Below, one piece after another: positions 50,408 through 55,657 of a stretch of DNA of 55,657 nt. The notes beneath the pieces are model-generated. The model had not been told where the DNA came from, searched no databases, and was given only the letters and a program-made list of their open reading frames with translations. The DNA lies in assembly GCA_934254925.1 (NCBI GenBank), contig CAKQMD010000009.1, positions 1-55,657 on the forward strand. The letters are read 5' to 3'. Position 1 is the stretch's first letter; each line of letters starts with the position of its first letter. Source of the DNA: an uncultured Alphaproteobacteria bacterium. Its GTDB lineage: Bacteria; Pseudomonadota; Alphaproteobacteria; RF32; CAG-239. A program made the position numbers and the translations under genes.

Positions 50408-51562
50408 ATGACCGAATATCTTTTTACCAGTGAATCCGTCTCCGAAGGACACCCGGACAAAGTCTGCGACTGCATCTCCGACGCCATCGTTGATCTTTAC
50501 CTCAGCAAAGACGCCCACGCCCGTACGGCAATCGAAACCCTGGCTACGACCGACCGCGTCATCGTCGCCGGAGAAACCAGCAGCAAAGAACCGGTCTCTT
50601 TGGAAGAGGTTGAACAGACCATTCGCCAGACCATCAAAAACATCGGTTATAATCAAAAAGGCTTCAGTTGGCAAAACGTCGACATCAAAAACTTCATCCA
50701 CATGCAGTCAGCCGACATCGCCCTCGGCGTGGACCAGGACGGCGCCGGGGACCAAGGCATTATGTTCGGCTATGCCAAAAACGAAGCCGGATTTGACTGC
50801 TGCTATATGCCTTTGGCCATTCACTATGCTCACAAAATTCTGCAAAACCTCAGCCTGGCCCGTCATAACGGCGAAGTCGCAGGCTTGGAACCGGACGCCA
50901 AATCTCAGGTTACTCTGCGTTACCGCGACGGCAAGCCGGTCGGCGTGACCAAAATCGTCGTCTCGACGCAGCACCATCCCAGCCTCACTCAGGAACAAAT
51001 CCGCGAGATCGTTAAAAAATACATTCGCCAAACGCTGCCGGACGGCTGGATGCCCGAAGACAAAGATATCCTCATCAACCCGACCGGACGTTTTGTCATC
51101 GGCGGCCCCGACGGCGACACCGGCCTGACCGGACGCAAAATCATCGTCGACACCTACGGCGGATATGCCGCGCACGGCGGCGGCGCCTTCTCCGGCAAAG
51201 ATGCGACAAAAGTTGACCGTTCCGCCGCCTATATGCTGCGTTACCTGGCCAAAAACCTGGTTGCCGCAGGCCTTTGCGATGAAGCGTTGCTCCAAATCTC
51301 CTATGCCATCGGCGTCGCCGAACCGCTTTCCTTGTATTTGGACTGCCACGGCACCCACAAGGTTGATCCGCAAAAGATTCTCAAAGTCTTGCCGCAAATG
51401 GTCGACCTCACGCCCAAAGGCATCATTGAACGCCTGGGCCTGCGCAAACCTATTTACGGCAAAACCGCGGCCTACGGACATTTTGGTCGGGAACCTTTGG
51501 ATGACGGCAGCTTTTCTTGGGAAAGGCTGGATCTCGTCCCGGAACTTAAAAAATGTTTTTAA
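50408..51562 (+). CDS. metK: S-adenosylmethionine synthetase
   Basis: The 384-residue enzyme makes SAM from methionine and ATP. Motifs are SEGHPDKVCDCISDAIVD, ADIALGVDQDGAGDQGIMFGYA-type hexapeptide region, GRFVIGGPDGDTGLTGRKI and HGGGAFSGKDATKVDRSAAY (P-loop-like). Length is typical. SAM feeds the MiaB and TrmB methyltransferases encoded on either side. It overlaps trmB by 10 bases. A ribosome site (ATAAGGACAAGCC) precedes the ATG. Confidence 0.97.
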   Translation: MTEYLFTSESVSEGHPDKVCDCISDAIVDLYLSKDAHARTAIETLATTDRVIVAGETSSKEPVSLEEVEQTIRQTIKNIGYNQKGFSWQNVDIKNFIHMQSADIALGVDQDGAGDQGIMFGYAKNEAGFDCCYMPLAIHYAHKILQNLSLARHNGEVAGLEPDAKSQVTLRYRDGKPVGVTKIVVSTQHHPSLTQEQIREIVKKYIRQTLPDGWMPEDKDILINPTGRFVIGGPDGDTGLTGRKIIVDTYGGYAAHGGGAFSGKDATKVDRSAAYMLRYLAKNLVAAGLCDEALLQISYAIGVAEPLSLYLDCHGTHKVDPQKILKVLPQMVDLTPKGIIERLGLRKPIYGKTAAYGHFGREPLDDGSFSWERLDLVPELKKCF

Positions 51563-52281
51563 GCAATCAGCCCAAATTTTTCGGCCGCCGGCAGGGACGG
51601 CGCATTCGCAAGGCTAAAACTGCCCTGCTGGAAAGCTTTCTGCCGCAGCTGAAAATTGGCAAACAGACGGTTTTCACCGCTAAGGGCCTCTTTGCTTCTC
51701 CGGTAGAAAAGATTTATCTGGAAATCGGTTTCGGCAACGGCGAACATTTGGCCGCACAATCAGCAAAGCATCCGGAAATCGGCTTCATCGGCGCCGAAGT
51801 CTTCAAAAACGGCATTGCCAATCTCTTAAGCCTCGTCACCGGCGTCAAGGAAGGCGACGAAATCCCCGAAACGATTTCCCTGTTGCCGGAAAGAAGACAC
51901 AACCTGCGCCTGTTTGACGACGATGTCCGCCTGTTGTTTCCGCAACTTCCGGATAATTTCATTGACCGGGTCTACGTTTTGTTTCCCGATCCCTGGCCCA
52001 AAAAACGCCATGCATCGCGACGCTTTGTCAATCCTGACAATTTGCGGGAAATCCATCGCATTTTAAAACCCGGCGGCTTGCTTCGCATCGCAACGGACCA
52101 CCCGGTTTACAAAAGCTGGACGCTGCGGCGGCTGCATGATTTTGACGGCTTTACCTGGACGGCAAAAACCTCTGACGATTGGCGTTACCCCCCAACAGAT
52201 TGGGTCGAAACCAAATATCAGCGCAAAGCCCTGCGCGAAGGACGACGTCCGGTTTTTCTAGACTATCGCAAAGACGCTTAG
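51553..52281 (+). CDS. trmB: tRNA (guanine-N7-)-methyltransferase
   Basis: The 242-residue SAM-dependent enzyme methylates G46 in the tRNA variable loop. It shows YLEIGFGNGEHLAAQ (SAM site), FIGAEVFKNG, the family motif YVLFPDPWPKKRHASRRFV, and LRIATDHPVY. The N-terminus includes basic residues (GRRQGRRIRKAK). It overlaps metK by 10 bases and converges with the next gene over 4 bases. In many Alphaproteobacteria trmB is followed by rimP-nusA, but here that link is broken. Confidence 0.95.
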   Translation: MFLSNQPKFFGRRQGRRIRKAKTALLESFLPQLKIGKQTVFTAKGLFASPVEKIYLEIGFGNGEHLAAQSAKHPEIGFIGAEVFKNGIANLLSLVTGVKEGDEIPETISLLPERRHNLRLFDDDVRLLFPQLPDNFIDRVYVLFPDPWPKKRHASRRFVNPDNLREIHRILKPGGLLRIATDHPVYKSWTLRRLHDFDGFTWTAKTSDDWRYPPTDWVETKYQRKALREGRRPVFLDYRKDA

Positions 52282-52784
52282 GGATTGACGTTCGGGCTAT
52301 AAAGCGTGGCCGGATCAGAAGGATTACCGATTGCTTTCAAATCCTCTTCCGGATAAGCCTGAACGTCATAAACCATACCGTTGGCCTCCATCAGCGTATT
52401 TTGAAACTGTTTGCCCAATTGTTGCGGCGTCGGATTGGTGCCGGCAGATTGCGGCAAACCATTGTTTGCTTTGGCTTGCTCCGGTACGGCTTTTTGAACC
52501 GGCTGGGCGACGACTTCCGGCACGTTGGTCGAAGGTTCAAGTGCATCAGGATCGACAATCGGATTCCCAAGGGGATTTCCTCCGTCGGCCGGTTGCTCGA
52601 CGACCACCGCGTCTTCCGAACCGTCCGCCTTGCGGGAAGCACCGTAAATGACAGTTTCTTCGTTTTGGGCTAACTGCCGTTCCTCGCCGATGGCAACCTT
52701 GCCGATTTCCACGGCATTGGCATTGGTATTGATGGCGCAAACCGTCCAAACCATAATTGCCAGATTTCGCATTGCTTCTTCCAT
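52278..52784 (-). CDS. secreted Pro/Gln/Asn-rich protein of unknown function
   Basis: The 168-residue protein has an N-terminal signal peptide (about MRNLAIMVWTVCAINTNANA, cut after ANA) and a low-complexity mature chain rich in Pro, Asn, Gln and Glu, likely to be disordered. The ATG at 52784 follows AAAGGAACAGTTC. A second ATG four codons later also has a GGAAG site and would give a more standard signal peptide. No family recognised. Perhaps an envelope-linked factor co-expressed with the DsbA-like gene upstream, though a terminator lies between them. Confidence 0.65.
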   Translation of the reverse strand: MEEAMRNLAIMVWTVCAINTNANAVEIGKVAIGEERQLAQNEETVIYGASRKADGSEDAVVVEQPADGGNPLGNPIVDPDALEPSTNVPEVVAQPVQKAVPEQAKANNGLPQSAGTNPTPQQLGKQFQNTLMEANGMVYDVQAYPEEDLKAIGNPSDPATLYSPNVNP

Positions 52785-52858
52785 GAACTGTTCCTTTCTG
52801 ACGTTATTCTCCGGCACCAACGTAATCATCATCCGTCAAAGTTCAATAATCTGGCAAA

Positions 52859-52887
52859 AAAAATGGCCGCTTTAAGCGACCATTTTT
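52859..52887 (-). terminator. terminator of dsbA-like gene
   Basis: On the minus strand AAAAATGG / CCATTTTT form the outer stem, with GCGCTT/AAGCG-like pairing inside and one mismatch, followed by further T residues. It starts about 20 bases after the DsbA-like stop. Confidence 0.75.
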
Positions 52888-52906
52888 TAGATTTTGGACC
52901 AAACGA

Positions 52907-53632
52907 TTATTTAGCGGCGTCAATTGCCGATTGAATAACGCTTTCATCCAAAGTCTGCAGCAACTGACCGTTGAGAACCAAAGTCGGCACACCGTTCACA
53001 CGGATGTCGCCGGCCAATTTGGCGGTATTGTTCAAGATTTCTTCAACCTTGGCAGAATTCATGTCGCTCTTCAGTTTTTCCAAATCCAAACCGTTCAACA
53101 CGGCCAATTCGTCGATCTTAGCTTCGGTCAGTGGACCTTTGAACTCAAACAAAGCCGTATACATTTCGGCAAATTTTCCTTGCTCTTTGGCAGCCAGGGC
53201 AGCCTTAGCCGCATATCTGGAAACCGGAGAAACGAAAGTCAAAGCTTTGGCAACGACTTTAACGTCCGGATTCTTGGCGGCGACACTCTTAATTGCCGGA
53301 TAAATTCTGTGGCAGTAGCCGCAAGAGAAGTCAAAGAACTCAACCAAAGTAATTTTTCCTTCCGGGTTGGCGATAATGCCGTCGTCAGGATTGTTGTTGA
53401 GCAGCTCAATATTTTCTTCCAACAATTTCTGAGCCTGTTTGCGAGCCTCTTCGACTTTCATTTGGTTAAATTTCTCAAGAGCGTTGCTGATGATCTGCGG
53501 TTTGTCCATCAAAGTACTTTCGACAACTTCCGAATCAATCTTTTTGACAGAAGCCGTCAGAGCGATGACAAGAGCGATGATGCCGACAATCAAAGCGATG
53601 ACTGCAACAATAAGTGCACTGTTTTTATTCAT
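52907..53632 (-). CDS. membrane-anchored DsbA/Com1-family thiol:disulfide oxidoreductase
   Basis: The 241-residue protein has an N-terminal helix (residues 6-28) that works as an uncleaved anchor, a helical stalk of about residues 35-85, and a thioredoxin-fold domain with active site CGYC (104-107) in EFFDFSCGYCHRIYP. The cis-Pro loop is RVNGVPTLVLNG. This is the layout of the Com1/BdbD-like DsbA branch frequent in Alphaproteobacteria (Thioredoxin_4). It catalyses disulfide formation or isomerisation in the periplasm. No DsbB is adjacent. MNKNSAL at 53632 follows GAGGATATTGATT. Confidence 0.92.
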   Translation of the reverse strand: MNKNSALIVAVIALIVGIIALVIALTASVKKIDSEVVESTLMDKPQIISNALEKFNQMKVEEARKQAQKLLEENIELLNNNPDDGIIANPEGKITLVEFFDFSCGYCHRIYPAIKSVAAKNPDVKVVAKALTFVSPVSRYAAKAALAAKEQGKFAEMYTALFEFKGPLTEAKIDELAVLNGLDLEKLKSDMNSAKVEEILNNTAKLAGDIRVNGVPTLVLNGQLLQTLDESVIQSAIDAAK

Positions 53633-53811
53633 AATCAATATCCTCAAATTTGAAAAATTGGTATTAAACAGATATAACTTATCTAAGATCTAAAAGATTT
53701 ACAAGTTTAAAATAAAATATATTTTCCGGTGGAAAACGAGTTTCTAAAGTATTTTTTCATAATTTGAGCTTATAGTAAAAGGCAAATTAACTTTAACAAG
53801 AAAGGAGTCTC

Positions 53812-54471
53812 ATGTTCGGCGTCAAGTCCTCTTTATTCTCTCGTACCCAGTCTCTGGAAAGCAAAATCGACCTTTTCCACGACAAACTGCTTGACGTCGC
53901 CATGACTTTTAAAAAAGCCATTCGTATTTACCTGGCCGAACAACGCAGCGAGGAATACAAAAAAATCAGCAAACAGATCAAACAGATTGAACACGACGCC
54001 GACAACCTGCGCCGAGATATCGAAAAAAAGCTTTACGCCCAAAACCTAATTCCCGACCTTCGGGCCGACGTGCTGCATTTGGTTGAAAACCTCGACAAAG
54101 TCATCAACAAATTTGACGAAGTTGCCTACAAATTTTACGTCGAACGACCGCAAATTCCCTCGGAATACCACATGCGCATTACTGAAATCTGCGATTTAAG
54201 CTCCGATTGCGCCGAAAACATGGCCATCGCTTCGCGGGCCTTTTTCCGCAACATCAGCGCTGTCCGCGACTATTCGCAGAAGGTTTATTTCATTGAGCAT
54301 GAATCCGACCTGACCTCAGGACATCTGCGGGCGGCGATCTTTGATTCCGACCTGGAACTGGCTCACAAGCTTCAACTGAACGAATTTGTCAACGAAATCG
54401 CCGATATTGCCGACATTGCCGAAGATTTTATCGACGAACTCCTCATCTTTACCATTAAGCGGGATATCTGA
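53812..54471 (+). CDS. DUF47 family PhoU-like protein
   Basis: The 219-residue all-helical protein has the DUF47 (TIGR00153) pattern: EYKKISKQIKQIEHDADNLR near residues 44-63, DLRADVLHLVENLDKVINKFDE and HESDLTSGHLRAAIF, with conserved acidic metal-binding positions. These proteins are PhoU-like and modulate the Pit-type phosphate transporters encoded with them. It overlaps pit by a single base (TGATG), so the pair is co-translated. The ATG follows GAAAGGAGTCTC. Confidence 0.93.
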   Translation: MFGVKSSLFSRTQSLESKIDLFHDKLLDVAMTFKKAIRIYLAEQRSEEYKKISKQIKQIEHDADNLRRDIEKKLYAQNLIPDLRADVLHLVENLDKVINKFDEVAYKFYVERPQIPSEYHMRITEICDLSSDCAENMAIASRAFFRNISAVRDYSQKVYFIEHESDLTSGHLRAAIFDSDLELAHKLQLNEFVNEIADIADIAEDFIDELLIFTIKRDI

Positions 54472-55529
54472 TGGATCTGGACCTGACATTCTTCTTATAT
54501 CTGAGCAGCGGCCTGTTTTTGGGATGGTCTCTCGGCGCAAACGATGCCGCCAACGTATTTGGCACCGCCGTCGGCACCAAAATGGTCAAATTCCGCACCG
54601 CCGCCGTCATTACTTCGTTGTTTGTCATCATCGGCGCCGTTTATGCCGGAGCCGGAGCCTCCCAAACCCTGGGACAACTCGGCAGCGTCAACACCTTGCC
54701 CGGCGCTTTCATGTCGGCACTGGCAGCCGCCGTCACCGTCTATTGGATGGTCAAACTCGGCCTGCCGGTTTCCACTTCCCAAGCCATTGTCGGAGCCATC
54801 ATCGGTTGGAACTTATACAGCGGCAAGCCGACGGACCTCGAAGTCTTAAGCAAAATCGTCAGCACCTGGATCGTTTGTCCGGCCTTGGCGGCAATAATGG
54901 CAGTCTTGTTATATTTCTCAACCCGCTTTTTAATCCGCAAGTCCCGCCTTCATCTCCTGCGCCAGGATTCTTATACCCGTACCGGATTGATCATTGCCGG
55001 AGCCTTCGGCGCCTATGCTCTCGGCGCCAACAACATTGCCAACATCATGGGAGTTTTCATCGATTCCAGCCCCTTCAAAGACATTGAGTTTCACGGCTTG
55101 CAGTTCAATCGTACGCAGATTTTGTTTTTCATCGGCGCTTTGGCCATCAGCAGCGGCGTCATAACCTATTCGCAAAAAGTCATCCGCACGGTAGGAAATT
55201 CTCTTATGGCCATGTCACCGATCGTCGCCTGGATCGTCGTCGTTTCGCACTCCCTGGTCTTATTCGTTTTTTCTTCTCAAGGCCTGCAGAATCTGCTAAC
55301 GTCAAACGGCTTGCCGGCTTTGCCGCTGGTTCCGGTCTCAAGCTCTCAGGCCGTCATCGGCGCCGTCATCGGCGTAGGTATTGCCAAAGGCGGCCGCGGC
55401 ATCAAATGGTCCATTCTCGGCCATATTGCCCTGGGGTGGATCACAACGCCGATCATTGCATCGCTGATTTGTTTCATTGCCTTATTTTTCCTGCAAAACG
55501 TTTTCAATCAAACCGTTTACCTTCCCTGA
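54471..55529 (+). CDS. pit: inorganic phosphate transporter, Pit family
   Basis: The 352-residue inner-membrane protein has about ten helices and takes up metal-phosphate with protons. The duplicated family motif is visible in both halves: GWSLGANDAANVFGTAVGTK near residues 20-39 and AYALGANNIANIMGVFID near 184-201, with LPVSTSQAIVGAIIGW and VPVSSSQAVIGAVIGVG following. A typical length for short Pit proteins. Together with the DUF47 gene it makes a low-affinity phosphate import unit. No terminator hairpin was seen after the stop. Confidence 0.94.
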   Translation: MDLDLTFFLYLSSGLFLGWSLGANDAANVFGTAVGTKMVKFRTAAVITSLFVIIGAVYAGAGASQTLGQLGSVNTLPGAFMSALAAAVTVYWMVKLGLPVSTSQAIVGAIIGWNLYSGKPTDLEVLSKIVSTWIVCPALAAIMAVLLYFSTRFLIRKSRLHLLRQDSYTRTGLIIAGAFGAYALGANNIANIMGVFIDSSPFKDIEFHGLQFNRTQILFFIGALAISSGVITYSQKVIRTVGNSLMAMSPIVAWIVVVSHSLVLFVFSSQGLQNLLTSNGLPALPLVPVSSSQAVIGAVIGVGIAKGGRGIKWSILGHIALGWITTPIIASLICFIALFFLQNVFNQTVYLP

Positions 55530-55657
55530 TCTTCTTTCCCCGGCGAAAACTCGTCCATTTTGTCCCACTCATATCACAAGAAGTAGACAAAATTTAAAAT
55601 AAACAACTTTTAAGAGCTAAAAAAAATTGCGGGCGTCAGCCTCTGATGTCATACTGA
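55530..55657. other. right-edge segment, no supported gene
   Basis: The last 128 bases hold no convincing ORF. A GC-rich terminal stretch (about 55630-55657) after a poly-A run could be the 3' end of a minus-strand gene or of an RNA, but the piece is too short to call. Confidence 0.3.

Noticed and set aside
55620..55657. Possible C-terminus of a minus-strand gene or an RNA at the right edge
   Set aside because: A dozen codons without a family match are not enough. Structure and identity need sequence beyond the window.

Overview
The window looks like chromosomal DNA of an anaerobic or fermentative alphaproteobacterium. The evidence is a GapR-type nucleoid protein (DUF2312), an ATP12-family F1-ATPase chaperone homologue, split proton-translocating transhydrogenase genes (pntAA/pntAB/pntB), and the order miaB-phoH-ybeY-corC-lnt-XRE regulator-metK-trmB, an arrangement familiar from Alphaproteobacteria. 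Two [FeFe]-hydrogenase-type proteins, unusual in this class, point to an oxygen-poor habitat such as the gut. That habitat, and any narrower taxonomy, is inference. No rRNA, tRNA, CRISPR array, insertion sequence or phage gene was recognised. Genes are tightly packed, with many 1-32 bp overlaps and several TTG or GTG starts chosen by their Shine-Dalgarno sequences.

Layout. 1-2.3 kb: 5' end of a flagellin gene, gapR, pyk and rpmJ. 2.3-6.5 kb: two unknown proteins, the ribosome-associated ABC-F ATPase ettA and a pair of half-size chromate-family transporters. 6.6-9.4 kb: the three-gene transhydrogenase operon. 9.4-13.3 kb, minus strand: two tandem paralogues that look like doubly degenerate GGDEF-EAL proteins, then a hybrid histidine kinase. 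13.4-18.5 kb: a five-gene hydrogenase operon with a good promoter (thioredoxin-like 2Fe-2S protein, PAS-containing putative sensory [FeFe] hydrogenase, SpoIIE/PP2C phosphatase, second 2Fe-2S protein, group-B-like [FeFe] hydrogenase). 18.5-26 kb, minus strand: the rod-shape cluster mreB-mreC-mreD-mrdA-rodA with miaA and ddl upstream.

26-35.5 kb: DUF3108 and U32 proteins, unknown proteins, a Cys-rich DUF2769-like protein, an AsmA-ATP12-acylphosphatase operon, an RluA-family pseudouridine synthase and rarA. 35.5-39.1 kb: a pentapeptide-repeat/coiled-coil protein followed by a VirD4/TraG-like coupling ATPase with no other secretion genes nearby. 39.1-44.3 kb: a YqaA-type membrane protein, a response regulator with a vestigial second domain, a small AT-rich repeat protein, folD, DUF167, yggT, an unknown protein and a TerB-like protein. 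44.4-52.3 kb: the miaB-to-trmB housekeeping run. 52.3-55.5 kb: a secreted unknown protein, a membrane-anchored DsbA-like oxidoreductase and a DUF47-Pit phosphate transport pair.

Most likely novelty: (1) the hydrogenase operon, where a putative H2 sensor, a phosphatase and a second hydrogenase sit together and diverge from a hybrid kinase; (2) the tandem degenerate GGDEF-EAL pair beside that kinase; (3) the orphan coupling-ATPase/pentapeptide pair. All functional statements rest on motif reading. No database search was run.
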